Assembly (NCBI GenBank): GCA_963832835.1
Contig: CAWHVD010000001.1
Coordinates: forward strand, 2,046,001 to 2,110,000
Reading direction: 5' to 3'
Length of the DNA: 64,000 bases
Source: CAVPKN01 sp963832835
GTDB lineage: Bacteria; Chlamydiota; Chlamydiia; Chlamydiales; JAAKFR01
Part shown: piece by piece, positions 1 through 9,003 of the stretch
Layout: each line of letters begins with the position of its first letter
How positions within the stretch are numbered: the first letter of the stretch is position 1
Notes under the pieces: generated by a model
Databases searched by the model: none
What the model saw: only the letters and a program-made list of their open reading frames with translations
Told to the model about the DNA's origin: nothing
Made by a program: the position numbers and the translations under genes

Positions 1-1026
1 ATACACCAGCTGCGTAGACTGATGTATTGCGGTGAATGGATAGAGAGCCACACTCTGCATGTATATATGCTTCATGCGCCTGATTTTTTAGGTTATCTAG
101 ATGCAATCGAGATGTCTAAGAATGATCAAGATACACTTAAGAGAGGGCTTAGATTAAAAAAAGCGGGTAACGAAATCATTCGTGTCCTTGGTGGAAGGGA
201 GATGCACCCTATTAACGTCAAAATAGGAGGTTTTTATAAGCTGCCAATGAAGGGGCAGATTCGAGAACTAGCAGATCAATTAAAACAGGCGCGTGATGAT
301 GCACAAGCAACGGTAAAATGGGTCAGCCAATTCGACTTTCCAATCCTTGAAAGACCTTATGAATGTGTTGCACTTTCACATCCGGAGGAATATCCGATGA
401 CTGCGGGACCTATCATGTCAACTTCTGGTCTTAACATTGATGTTGAAGAATATGATCAACATTTTGAAGAGCAACAAGTCCCCTACAGCAATGCATTACA
501 GTCGACCATAAAGAACGCGGGGTCTTATTTGGTAGGCCCTATGGCTCGTTATAATCTAAATCACAAAAATCTTTCCAAAATAGTCCAAGAAACGATCAAA
601 GACATTGGATTTGAACAGGTATGCTGCAATCCATTTAAAAGTATTGTGATTAGGTCATTAGAAATCCTCTACGCATGTGATGAAGCACTAAGAATTATCG
701 AAGCCTACGATTGGGAGAAAATGCCCGCTGCTGTAAATGTAGAAAAGAGGGCGGCGGTAGGATATGGAGCCACTGAAGCACCCAGAGGTCTGTTATATCA
801 TCGCTATACTCTTAACGAAAAAGGTCTGATCGAAAATGCCAAGATCGTTCCTCCTACCTCCCAAAATCAGAAAACCATTGAAGAAGATTTATACGATTTT
901 GTGACTCAGAATATGTCCATGCCGGATCAGGAACTAGTGTGGAAATGTGAGCAGGCTATTCGCAACTATGATCCATGCATCTCTTGTTCTGCACATTTCT
1001 TGAAACTGGAGCGCATAAATGACTGA
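1..1026 (+). CDS. [NiFe] hydrogenase large (catalytic) subunit, group 3 type, 5' partial
   Basis: The frame is open from the first base, so the N-terminus with the first CxxC nickel ligands lies outside the window. Visible landmarks are ESHTLHVYMLH, the GGREMHPINVKIGGF segment and the C-terminal DPCISCSAHF (DPCxxCxxH nickel ligands) followed by a short tail ending LERIND, which the maturation protease would remove after His. The ESHxLHxY and GREMHP style resembles cytoplasmic group 3 (3b/3d, sulfhydrogenase or bidirectional) alpha subunits rather than membrane uptake enzymes. It would bind the Ni-Fe(CN)2CO centre and interconvert H2 and protons/electrons. It heads a run that continues with its protease (8-nt overlap) and hyp genes. 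The partner small and diaphorase subunits should lie upstream. The subgroup cannot be fixed without the N-terminus. Confidence 0.93.
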   Translation: MHQLRRLMYCGEWIESHTLHVYMLHAPDFLGYLDAIEMSKNDQDTLKRGLRLKKAGNEIIRVLGGREMHPINVKIGGFYKLPMKGQIRELADQLKQARDDAQATVKWVSQFDFPILERPYECVALSHPEEYPMTAGPIMSTSGLNIDVEEYDQHFEEQQVPYSNALQSTIKNAGSYLVGPMARYNLNHKNLSKIVQETIKDIGFEQVCCNPFKSIVIRSLEILYACDEALRIIEAYDWEKMPAAVNVEKRAAVGYGATEAPRGLLYHRYTLNEKGLIENAKIVPPTSQNQKTIEEDLYDFVTQNMSMPDQELVWKCEQAIRNYDPCISCSAHFLKLERIND

Positions 1027-1492
1027 CATCATCATCGTAGGTATTGGCAACCCATATAGAGGCGATGACGCAGCAGGATGGGCTGTCATCGATGGACTGA
1101 AGGAAACGGCAGGTTCTGCCATCAAGCTTGTGAAGCTGCAAGGGGATATCGCTGAATTGATCGATATCTTCGCCCATCATAAAAGTGTCTATTTGGTCGA
1201 TGCTTGCCGTAGCAGTGAGCTTGTGGGTGCATGGCAGCGTATCGATGTGCATAAGCAGCCGATCATAGAAGACAATCCTCAGACCTCTACGCATGGCTTT
1301 AGCCTTGGCCAGGCTATTTCTTTGGCAAAAAATTTAGACCAACTCCCAAATAAGCTGATCCTCTATGCGATTAACGGCATGCATTATAGTATCAGTGATG
1401 AGCTTTCACCACCTGTTGCCAAGAGTGTTAACAGCGTAATAAAGGCAATTTTAAATGAAGGGGATATTCAGTCATGCATGAGCACAGCCTAA
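1019..1492 (+). CDS. Hydrogenase maturation endopeptidase (HyaD/HycI/HoxW family)
   Basis: 157 residues, the usual size of the family. The N-terminus carries the GIGNPYRGDDAAG signature with a metal-binding acidic residue, then YLVDACRS (second acidic ligand) and STHGFSLGQ (metal-binding His). These are the nickel-sensing and active-site residues known for HybD/HycI proteases. The enzyme removes the C-terminal peptide of the large subunit after nickel insertion. The ATG overlaps the stop of the large-subunit gene by 8 nt and the 3' end overlaps hypA by 19 nt, so the genes are translationally coupled and its substrate is almost certainly the neighbour. Confidence 0.93.
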   Translation: MTDIIIVGIGNPYRGDDAAGWAVIDGLKETAGSAIKLVKLQGDIAELIDIFAHHKSVYLVDACRSSELVGAWQRIDVHKQPIIEDNPQTSTHGFSLGQAISLAKNLDQLPNKLILYAINGMHYSISDELSPPVAKSVNSVIKAILNEGDIQSCMSTA

Positions 1493-1737
1493 TGAATAAT
1501 CTGATGAATAAAATTTTGTCTTTAGCAGAAAAAGAGAACGCGACCCGAGTCACTAAGGTGTCAGTCAAGCTAGGGGCGCTATCTCACATGTCTCCTGAGC
1601 ACTTTAAAGAGCATTTTGACATCTCTGCAAAGGGAACAATTGCAGAAAATGCCGTAATAGATGCTGAAGAGGCCCGCGATATAAATGATCCGAATGCTCA
1701 AACAATTTTACTCAAAAGCATCGATGTTGCAAGCTGA
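1474..1737 (+). CDS. hypA: HypA-like nickel chaperone lacking the zinc domain
   Basis: Begins MHEHSL, the conserved HypA start whose His2 binds nickel, and keeps the KVSVKLGALSHMSPEHF core. At 87 residues it is shorter than the usual ~113. The two CxxC motifs of the zinc-binding loop are absent: the sequence runs from AENAVIDAEEARD straight to DINDPNAQTILLKS and has no cysteine at all. The reading frame is clean and the C-terminus looks natural, so this may be a naturally short HypA variant rather than a broken gene. It lies between the protease (19-nt overlap) and hypF. Normally HypA delivers Ni with HypB, which is not seen here. Confidence 0.85.
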   Translation: MHEHSLMNNLMNKILSLAEKENATRVTKVSVKLGALSHMSPEHFKEHFDISAKGTIAENAVIDAEEARDINDPNAQTILLKSIDVAS

Positions 1738-4063
1738 CTCATCACTATCAAGAGTTCTCATCACCATCTGCGGTTGCGTACAAGGCGTTGGATTTCGGCC
1801 TTTTATTTATCGTTTAGCACATGAACACAAACTTGTAGGAAATATTTGCAATACGTGCACCGGCGTAAAGATTGATGTGCAAGGGGGTAGGGATGCCATT
1901 TCAAAGTTTCAGCATAGTATCGTCCATCAAAAGCCTGAGCGTGCAGCAATAGCAGAGTTTGCGGTACATCAACTTCCTCTTTGTGATGATATTTCTTTTA
2001 AAATCAATACTAGTGAATCTGATGCAGATAGAGCTCTGGCTCTGCTGCCAGACACTGCTATGTGTAAGGAGTGCCTACAAGAGCTCTTTGATCCAAAAAA
2101 TCGCCGGTATCAATATCCATTTTTGCATTGCATCACCTGCGGACCTCGCTTTAGTTTGTTTTTAAGTATGCCTTTTGACCGCGGCCGCACGACGATGACG
2201 GAATTTTGCATGTGCAAGAATTGTAAGGATGAATATGCAAATCCGGAAAACCGTCGCTTTTTTTCACAAACAAACTGCTGCCCTGAGTGCGGCCCGAAGC
2301 TTCAGCTTGTAGATGCAAAAGGAAATGAGATTGTCGGAAAAGAGGATGCTTTAGACACAGCAGCACATTATCTGGAGCAGGGAAAAATCGTTGCCATGAA
2401 AAACACCGGAGGATACCTGCTTCTTGTCGATGCTTCAAACAAAAAGGCGGTGCAGCGGCTTCGAGCGAAGAAACATCGGCCAAGCAAACCTTTTGCGCTT
2501 TTAATGTCCAATCTTGCTGAAGTGGAGTCCATAGCTCATTTAACCCCTATAGAAAAAGATATTTTAACCTCGCCCGCAGCTCCTATCGTCTTATTAAAAA
2601 AGAAGGCTCAAAATCATCCCGCAGCGCTTTGTGTATCTCATGCGAGTCCGTTCCATGGTGTCATGCTTGCCCATAATGCTTTACAGCATCTACTGCTTCG
2701 CCGTTTTACCGGGCCCCTGGTAGCAACGAGTGGAAATATATCCGGAAGACCGCTTTGCATTACAGAGCAAGAAGCTTTTGACACGTTGTCATCTATTGCT
2801 GACGTGTTTTTGATCCATAATCGCCAGATCAAACATCGGCTGGATGATTCTATTGTGCACGTGATTGCAGGGCAACCTGTAATAATCAGAAAGTCAAGGG
2901 GATACATCCCCTGTTCTATTTTGGTGCCGGATATATTAAAGCCAGAGGGTGACCAAAGCCTATTTGCAACAGGCAGTCACATGAAAAACAGTTTTGCCTT
3001 TTTAAAACATGGGCAAATCTATATGAGCCAATACATCGGAGATCTGGACTCTGTAGATAACTGCAGAGCCTATGATGAGGAAGTAAATAACTGGGAAATA
3101 CTTCTTGGCATCCAAAATACGAAAGGTGTTAGTGACAAGCATCCGGACTATTATGGCGGCAAGTACCTGGAGAGAAGAGGTATATCCTCTGAAAAAATAC
3201 AGCATCATCAGGCACATGTATGGGCAGCGATGGCGGATCACAAACTTTCGCCTCCTTTTTTTAGTATTGCGTGGGATGGCACAGGATGGGGTGATGATGT
3301 TACAGTATGGGGTGGTGAAGCGTTTCTTGTTACAGAACAGGAGATAAGTAGAATAGCAAGCCTCTATCCCTTTCTGTTGCCAGGCAGAGAAAAGGCCGTG
3401 CGCGAGCCCAAGCGCGTTATGCTAGGACTTTTCAATACTTTGTTTGGTGATGAGATTCCTCCCCCATATGATGCATTGCTACATCAGTTATTTTCCAAAG
3501 AAAAACTTGCTATATTATCAGTTGCTCTAAAGAAGAAAATAAATACTCCAATCTGTAGTAGTGTAGGTAGGCTCTTTGATGGTGTTAGTGCTATCCTTGA
3601 CTTCTGTACTGTAAGTGATTTTGAAGGACAGGCTGCACTATTGCTTGAAACAGCAGCCTGCCGGGCAGCAACCAATAGAATTGCCTATGCCATGCCGCTT
3701 GTAAAAGCAAATAACTTGTTTTTATTAGATTGGCGTCCAATGATAAAACAAATTCTTAAAGATAAAATACAAGGTGTCCCACTTTCTGATATAGCCATAG
3801 CCTTTCATGAGACTTTAGCAAGAGCGATTGTAGAGCTTGCAAAAATAGCAGGTAAAGAAACAGTCTTGCTAACCGGTGGTGTGATGCAAAATAAATTACT
3901 CGTAGAAAAAGCGATAGCTTATCTAAAAGTTAGCGGCTTTAAGCCTTATATACATCGCGATATTCCACCTAATGATGGCGGGATTGCAGTTGGGCAGCTG
4001 ATAGGAAGGCTATATCAAAACTTAGCAACGGAACAAAAATATGTGTCTAGCATTACCGGGTAA
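1724..4063 (+). CDS. hypF: Carbamoyltransferase HypF
   Basis: About 779 residues from the ATG at 1724; an in-frame ATG at 1685 lies deeper inside hypA and is less likely. Domains in order: an acylphosphatase-like domain (GCVQGVGFRPFIYRL), two zinc fingers (CKECLQELFDP / CITCGPRF and CKNCKDEYANPENRRF / CCPECGP), a YrdC-like domain (KPFALLMSN, ATSGNISGRP) and a Kae1/TobZ-like C-terminal domain (HHQAHVWA metal-binding His residues, FSIAWDGTGWGDD, LLTGGVMQN). HypF makes the carbamoyl adenylate from carbamoyl phosphate and transfers it to the HypE C-terminal Cys, the source of the cyanide ligands. The 3' end overlaps hypC by 23 nt. Confidence 0.96.
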   Translation: MLQADSSLSRVLITICGCVQGVGFRPFIYRLAHEHKLVGNICNTCTGVKIDVQGGRDAISKFQHSIVHQKPERAAIAEFAVHQLPLCDDISFKINTSESDADRALALLPDTAMCKECLQELFDPKNRRYQYPFLHCITCGPRFSLFLSMPFDRGRTTMTEFCMCKNCKDEYANPENRRFFSQTNCCPECGPKLQLVDAKGNEIVGKEDALDTAAHYLEQGKIVAMKNTGGYLLLVDASNKKAVQRLRAKKHRPSKPFALLMSNLAEVESIAHLTPIEKDILTSPAAPIVLLKKKAQNHPAALCVSHASPFHGVMLAHNALQHLLLRRFTGPLVATSGNISGRPLCITEQEAFDTLSSIADVFLIHNRQIKHRLDDSIVHVIAGQPVIIRKSRGYIPCSILVPDILKPEGDQSLFATGSHMKNSFAFLKHGQIYMSQYIGDLDSVDNCRAYDEEVNNWEILLGIQNTKGVSDKHPDYYGGKYLERRGISSEKIQHHQAHVWAAMADHKLSPPFFSIAWDGTGWGDDVTVWGGEAFLVTEQEISRIASLYPFLLPGREKAVREPKRVMLGLFNTLFGDEIPPPYDALLHQLFSKEKLAILSVALKKKINTPICSSVGRLFDGVSAILDFCTVSDFEGQAALLLETAACRAATNRIAYAMPLVKANNLFLLDWRPMIKQILKDKIQGVPLSDIAIAFHETLARAIVELAKIAGKETVLLTGGVMQNKLLVEKAIAYLKVSGFKPYIHRDIPPNDGGIAVGQLIGRLYQNLATEQKYVSSITG

Positions 4064-4268
4064 AATTCTCGCAATCAAAGAAGAGACCGACTTACGTATG
4101 GGAGAAGTCGATTTCTCTGGGGTCAAAAAATCGGTATGTCTCGCTTATACGCCCGAGGCTAAAGTGGGGGATTATATAATCGTCCATGTAGGCTTTGCCA
4201 TTAGCATTTTGAATGAAAAGCAAGCGCAGTCTACTTTAGACCTAATCGATGAAGGTAAAACGAGATGA
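4041..4268 (+). CDS. hypC: Hydrogenase assembly chaperone HypC
   Basis: 75 residues beginning MCLALPGKI, the invariant HypC N-terminus whose Cys2 (exposed after Met removal) binds iron and HypD. The rest (DFSGVKKSVCLAY, VGDYIIVHVGFAI) is the small beta-barrel. HypC shuttles the Fe(CN)2CO unit between HypD and the hydrogenase large-subunit precursor. It overlaps hypF by 23 nt and hypD by 4 nt, placing it in one translationally coupled operon. Length is typical and nothing is missing. Confidence 0.96.
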   Translation: MCLALPGKILAIKEETDLRMGEVDFSGVKKSVCLAYTPEAKVGDYIIVHVGFAISILNEKQAQSTLDLIDEGKTR

Positions 4269-5359
4269 AATATGTCGATGAATTTAGGCAGTCTTCTCTT
4301 GTGAACAAATGGGCGGATGCCTTGCATGCAATTACAACCCGGCCATGGACGATTATGGAAGTCTGTGGAGGACAAACTCGTGCAATTGTCAAATTCGGCC
4401 TTCAGGCTCTTTTGCCAAAAAATATACGTCTGATCCATGGCCCAGGATGTCCTGTGTGTGTAACACCCATAGAGATTATCGACCATGCTTTGTATATTTC
4501 ATCCCTACCTGGAATGATATTTTGCTCATTTGGGGATATGCTGCGAGTACCGGGCACGCATACTAATCTACTAACCATGAAGGCCAAAGGCGCGGATGTA
4601 CGCATCATTCATTCTCCGTTAGATGCAGTAAAAATCGCTGAAGAAAATCCAAACAAACAGGTTGTATTTTTTGCGGTGGGTTTTGAGACCACGGCGCCTC
4701 CTAATGCCATGGCAGTCTATCAAGCCAAAAAACATGGATTTAAAAACTTTTCTCTTTTAGCCTCCCATGTACTGGTGCCACCGGCTCTAGAATTTCTTCT
4801 GCAATCTCATGATAATGAAGTGCAAGGCTTCCTAGCGGCAGGCCATGTATGTACAATTACAGGTTATAGTCGTTACCATACTCTCGCTCTTGAACATCAA
4901 GTGCCTATTGTAGTAACAGGGTTTGAGCCTTTGGACATTCTGCAAGGTCTTTATTTTTGTGTGCAGATGCTGGAAAATGGAGAACATGCAGTGGTCAATC
5001 AATACCAGCGTTGCGTGCTTGAAAAAGGTAACATCTCCGCACAGACCATTTTAGAAGAGGTCTTTGAAGTTGTTGAGCGCCCTTGGAGAGGAATCGGCAA
5101 CATCCCAAATAGCGGCCTTGGTCTGCAAAATCACTATTCTGATTTTGATGCTGCACTTCGATATCCTATGAAGGAAACTACGCTATTGCAAGATAATGGT
5201 TGCATCAGTGGTTTGATCTTGCAAGGTAAGAAAAAGCCTTGTGAATGCCCTCTATTTGGTAATAAATGCACGCCTGAAACACCATTTGGTGCGCCGATGG
5301 TCTCCGATGAAGGTGCTTGCGCGGCCTACTATCATTATTCAAGATTAACTGTTTCATAA
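4265..5359 (+). CDS. hypD: Fe-CN-CO ligand assembly protein HypD
   Basis: 364 residues, normal for HypD. Conserved signatures are MEVCGGQTR, HGPGCPVCVTP (active-site thiols), FFAVGFETTAPP and the C-terminal cysteine cluster CISGLI..KPCECPLFGNKCTPETPFGAPMVS, part of which holds the 4Fe-4S cluster. HypD with HypC is the scaffold where cyanide from HypE thiocyanate and CO are attached to iron. Its ATG overlaps the hypC stop (ATGA). hypE follows after 13 nt. Confidence 0.96.
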   Translation: MKYVDEFRQSSLVNKWADALHAITTRPWTIMEVCGGQTRAIVKFGLQALLPKNIRLIHGPGCPVCVTPIEIIDHALYISSLPGMIFCSFGDMLRVPGTHTNLLTMKAKGADVRIIHSPLDAVKIAEENPNKQVVFFAVGFETTAPPNAMAVYQAKKHGFKNFSLLASHVLVPPALEFLLQSHDNEVQGFLAAGHVCTITGYSRYHTLALEHQVPIVVTGFEPLDILQGLYFCVQMLENGEHAVVNQYQRCVLEKGNISAQTILEEVFEVVERPWRGIGNIPNSGLGLQNHYSDFDAALRYPMKETTLLQDNGCISGLILQGKKKPCECPLFGNKCTPETPFGAPMVSDEGACAAYYHYSRLTVS

Positions 5360-5372
5360 AGGAAATTATTTT

Positions 5373-6416
5373 ATGAACAACATCTCATGCCCGGCAATGG
5401 CAGACGATAAGCAAGTGATCACACTGGCACATGGCAGCGGTGGCAAACATACCAGCCAACTGATTGAAAATATTTTTCTTCCTGCATTTAGCAATGCCCA
5501 ATTAGATATGCTCCACGACGGCGCTTTGCTAGACATCCCCGCCAAACAGATTGTATTTACAACAGATTCTTACACTGTGCAACCTGTGTTTTTTCCAGGA
5601 GGAGATATTGGCAAACTTGCCATAACAGGAACTCTTAATGATCTAGCCATGTGCGGAGCTAAACCTTATTACCTGAGCTGCGCCTTTATCATTGAAGAAG
5701 GATTTTTGCAAAGCGACCTTCAGCGAATCGTTGAGTCAATGAAAATAGAAGCGGAGGCAAATTCTGTTCAGATTGTCACAGGAGATACCAAGGTCATAGA
5801 AAGGCAGACAGGAAAGAATATTTTCATTAACACCAGTGGTATTGGGATCAGCATGGTGAAAGATCCTATCCATCCACATCGCATTCAAAAAAGTGATTGT
5901 ATTATCCTCAGTGGGGATATAGGACGGCATGGAATGGCAGTCATGGCTAAAAGAGAAGGTCTAGAATTTTCATCTCCACTAATAAGCGACTGTGGATCTT
6001 TAGTCCCAATGATAGAGGCATTACTTCGTGAAGGGATAGAAATTCACTGCCTTCGTGACTTAACAAGAGGCGGCCTTGCGACGGTTCTTGTTGAGCTTGC
6101 TGAGACATCCAAAATGGAGTTTAGGATTACAGAAGACGCGATTGGAGTGAGCGAGGCTGTCAATAGTGCCTGTGAAATTTTAGGATTTGATCCCTTATAT
6201 GTAGCCAATGAAGGGCGATTTGTTGCGTTTATTCCAAAACATCGAGAAAAAGAGGCACTTAAAATCTTAAGAGCACTTCCTGGAGGACAAGAGGCTGATA
6301 TCATAGGTGAGGTGATCGGTCCATCTGTATCACCTAGCGCTATACTAAAAAACTCTTTTGGGACACAACGTTATCTCTATAGGCTTGTAGGGGATCAACT
6401 TCCGAGGATTTGCTAA
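5373..6416 (+). CDS. hypE: Carbamoyl dehydratase HypE
   Basis: 347 residues, a PurM-like ATPase fold. It shows AHGSGGKHTSQLI near the N-terminus, FTTDSYTVQPVFFPGGDIG, GTLNDLAMCGA, VTGDTKVI and the C-terminal PRIC, whose last residue is the Cys that accepts the carbamoyl group from HypF and is dehydrated to thiocyanate. An AAAGGAAA ribosome site precedes the ATG. It follows hypD and directly precedes the nickel permease gene. The C-terminal Cys is intact, so it should be functional. Confidence 0.96.
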   Translation: MNNISCPAMADDKQVITLAHGSGGKHTSQLIENIFLPAFSNAQLDMLHDGALLDIPAKQIVFTTDSYTVQPVFFPGGDIGKLAITGTLNDLAMCGAKPYYLSCAFIIEEGFLQSDLQRIVESMKIEAEANSVQIVTGDTKVIERQTGKNIFINTSGIGISMVKDPIHPHRIQKSDCIILSGDIGRHGMAVMAKREGLEFSSPLISDCGSLVPMIEALLREGIEIHCLRDLTRGGLATVLVELAETSKMEFRITEDAIGVSEAVNSACEILGFDPLYVANEGRFVAFIPKHREKEALKILRALPGGQEADIIGEVIGPSVSPSAILKNSFGTQRYLYRLVGDQLPRIC

Positions 6417-6421
6417 AAGCT

Positions 6422-7111
6422 ATGGATACAAATACCTCATGGATCATTTTAGTTTCTATGGCATTGACCCTGGGAATCAGTCATGGTTTTGATTTAGACC
6501 ATCTGGCCACCATTGATGCCATTACAAGAACGGTTCGAGACAATCGATTTCTATCTAAAATGGTTGGTTTTTTATTTTCTCTTGGACACGGCATTGTCGT
6601 TATTTTAATTAGCTTGATTATAGGCAGTGGCCTTATGAAGTCCCATATTCCAAAATGGCTTGATGGTTTTGGACAATGGGTGTCTATTGTGTTCTTATTA
6701 GTTTTTGGAGCATTAAATTTGTACAATGTTTTTCAAAACACATCAAAACCTATGATGCCTGTCGGAATAAAAAGCATTCTAACGAATAAACTAGGCATCA
6801 AAAAATACAATCCTTTGCTCATTATAGGCATAGGCGCCTTATTTGCCTGTTCTTTTGATACTTTTAGTCAAATTGCTTTGTTCTCAATCTCAGGTGCCTT
6901 GCTATCAGGCTGGCTATTCTCAGGTATCTTAGGTATTTTCTTCACGCTGGGCATGATGATATCCGACGGGATCAATGGGCTACTAGTGGCTGCTTTGATT
7001 CAACGTGCAGATGGGATTTCTGTAGTCATTTCTCGCAGCCTTGGACTGACCATTTCTATGTTTAGTTTAGGGGTTGGCTTTGCTGCTTTGTTTGAAATTC
7101 TATATGCGTAA
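6422..7111 (+). CDS. Nickel/cobalt permease, NiCoT family
   Basis: About 229 residues with 6-7 hydrophobic segments. The first segment ends in ISHGFDLDHLATIDAITR, a variant of the NiCoT signature HxxDADHIAAIDN, and is followed by GFLFSLGHGIVVI (family: GxFFSLGHSTVV). ATG 6422 is chosen; an in-frame TTG at 6410 (overlapping the hypE stop) is an alternative, with GAGGA just before it. It sits last in the hydrogenase operon, where its expected role is Ni2+ uptake for the active site. The L for A change in HxxDxDH is a departure from classical HoxN/NixA, so the substrate is inferred from context. Confidence 0.85.
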   Translation: MDTNTSWIILVSMALTLGISHGFDLDHLATIDAITRTVRDNRFLSKMVGFLFSLGHGIVVILISLIIGSGLMKSHIPKWLDGFGQWVSIVFLLVFGALNLYNVFQNTSKPMMPVGIKSILTNKLGIKKYNPLLIIGIGALFACSFDTFSQIALFSISGALLSGWLFSGILGIFFTLGMMISDGINGLLVAALIQRADGISVVISRSLGLTISMFSLGVGFAALFEILYA

Positions 7112-7118
7112 TGCCCAT

Positions 7119-7173
7119 CTTGGCAAACTGGTCCTGCCTTAAGGATTTTGTTGGCACGTGGTGATTAGTCACA
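7119..7173 (+). repeat. Dispersed short repeat family 2, copy A (partial)
   Basis: Begins CTTGGCAAACTGGTCCTGCC and ends GTGATTAGTCACA. It matches the other family-2 copies near 18.4, 34.8 and 37.8 kb but lacks their left half. It fills most of the gap between the nickel permease and acs, 8 nt after the permease stop. Confidence 0.7.
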
Positions 7174-7239
7174 AAAAAAATATTGTCATTATTAATTTAA
7201 AAAGTCATTGTCAAGTGATCCTAGAACAGGAGGGCTTTT

Positions 7240-9003
7240 ATGGCTGCAAAAGTCATCAAAAAAGAAAAAACAGCAAGAAGAGTTCTTTCACCCAACTTAG
7301 AAGACTATTCCTCTTTTTACTCCTCCTTTGACTGGAAACAGGCATTTTCCCAAATCGATGGTTTACCAGACAAAAAGGGAATTAACATTGCTTATGAAGC
7401 TGTAGATAGGCATGTATTGCATGGAAAAGCTGATAAGATTGCTTTGCGTTTTATAGAAAAATCACAGGTGCGAAAGGATTATACTTTTCAGAACTTAAAG
7501 GATTTAAGCAATCAATTCGCTAATGTTTTGAAAAAGCTCGGCATCGGGCCAAAAGACGCTGTCTTTGTCCTTACTGATCGAATTCCAGAACTTTATATCA
7601 CCGCATTAGGTACATGGAAAAATCGATCCGTTTTTTGCCCCCTGTTTTCTGCATTTGGTCCAGAACCAATAAAATCACGCCTTACAATAGGCTCGGGTAA
7701 AGTTTTAGTGACAACAGAAGACTTTTACCGAAAAAAAATCAAAGGCATCCTCAATCAATTACCAGAACTTAAATATGTGATTGTCATAGGAAATCTCAAA
7801 GGAACTAATGAAGGGACGTTGAATTATCAAGAGTTGTTAACAGAGGCTTCGACTCAATTTACAATAGAACCGACCAATCCCCAAGACATTGCCATTGTAC
7901 ATTTTACAAGCGGAACAACAGGAAAGCCCAAAGGAGCAATCCACGTTCACCAAGCCGTAGTGGCCCATCATATAACAGGAAAAATTGCTCTCGATTTCCA
8001 CCCAGAAGATATCTTTTGGTGTACGGCTGATCCTGGGTGGGTGACAGGAACGTCTTATGGAATCATTTCGCCTCTTACCAATGGAATTACCAGCATCATA
8101 GACGAGAAAGATTTTGATGCAGAAAGGTGGTATCAAATTCTCGAAAAGGAAAAAGTGAGCATTTGGTATACAGCGCCCACGGCGATCCGTATGATGATGA
8201 AAACGGGAATGGATCTCACACGTCAGTATCATTTCCCAAATCTCAGATTCATCGCAAGTGTTGGGGAACCTTTGAACCCTGAGGCTGTGTGGTGGGGAAT
8301 GGAAGCCTTTAAACTTCCGATTCACGATAATTGGTGGCAGACTGAAACAGGCGGAATAATGATGGCCAATTACGCAGGAATGGATATTAAGCCTGGATCG
8401 ATGGGCTGCCCCCTTCCTGGAATTCATGCCGCCATTGTGGAACGCACTGAAGAGGACAGCGTTCGCATGATCAATGAATGTGGCGTGCAAGGTGAACTTG
8501 CCTTGAAGGAGGGATGGCCTTCGATGTTTCGCGGCTACATTAAGGAAGAAGAACGTTATAAGAGTTGTTTTTCCAACGGCTATTATTTAACCGGAGATCT
8601 GGCAAAATTCGATGAAGATGGATATTTTTGGTTTGTAGGACGCAAAGATGATATCATTAAATCTTCTGGCCACCTCATTGGCCCATTCGAAGTTGAAAGC
8701 GTCTTGATGGAACACCCTGCCATTGCTGAAGCAGCTGTCATCGGAAAACCTGACCCAGTAGCTATGGAAATCGTTGTAGCCTTTGTTTCTTTAAACAAAG
8801 GATTCACAGAAAGCGATGAGCTCAAGCTTGAGATTTTAGGTTTTGCACGCAAGCATCTTGGAGCTGCTATTGCACCGAAAGAGATTAACTTTTTATTAAC
8901 CCTGCCAAAAACACGAAGCGGAAAAATTATGCGCCGATTGTTAAAAACAGGGATGTTAGGACTCCCAAAAGGAGATACATCAACTCTGGAAACAAGCTTA
9001 TGA
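7240..9003 (+). CDS. acsA: Acetyl-CoA synthetase (AMP-forming)
   Basis: 587 residues, ANL superfamily. Motifs: IVHFTSGTTGKPKGA (P-loop-like A3), DNWWQTETGG (acetyl-CoA synthetase type A5), YLTGDLAKFDEDGYFWFVGR (A7), RKDDIIKSSGHLIGP (A8) and LPKTRSGKIMRR with the catalytic, acetylation-sensitive Lys. It activates acetate with ATP and CoA, giving acetyl-CoA, AMP and PPi. An AGGAGGG ribosome site precedes the ATG. The size is nearer the Bacillus AcsA form (~570) than the 650-residue Acs. It overlaps the PDH E1-alpha gene by 4 nt, so it belongs to a pyruvate/acetyl-CoA operon. Confidence 0.92.
   Translation: MAAKVIKKEKTARRVLSPNLEDYSSFYSSFDWKQAFSQIDGLPDKKGINIAYEAVDRHVLHGKADKIALRFIEKSQVRKDYTFQNLKDLSNQFANVLKKLGIGPKDAVFVLTDRIPELYITALGTWKNRSVFCPLFSAFGPEPIKSRLTIGSGKVLVTTEDFYRKKIKGILNQLPELKYVIVIGNLKGTNEGTLNYQELLTEASTQFTIEPTNPQDIAIVHFTSGTTGKPKGAIHVHQAVVAHHITGKIALDFHPEDIFWCTADPGWVTGTSYGIISPLTNGITSIIDEKDFDAERWYQILEKEKVSIWYTAPTAIRMMMKTGMDLTRQYHFPNLRFIASVGEPLNPEAVWWGMEAFKLPIHDNWWQTETGGIMMANYAGMDIKPGSMGCPLPGIHAAIVERTEEDSVRMINECGVQGELALKEGWPSMFRGYIKEEERYKSCFSNGYYLTGDLAKFDEDGYFWFVGRKDDIIKSSGHLIGPFEVESVLMEHPAIAEAAVIGKPDPVAMEIVVAFVSLNKGFTESDELKLEILGFARKHLGAAIAPKEINFLLTLPKTRSGKIMRRLLKTGMLGLPKGDTSTLETSL

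Noticed and set aside
7837..8490. 217-codon open frame opposite acetyl-CoA synthetase
   Set aside because: No recognisable protein, lies wholly inside a well-supported gene on the other strand.
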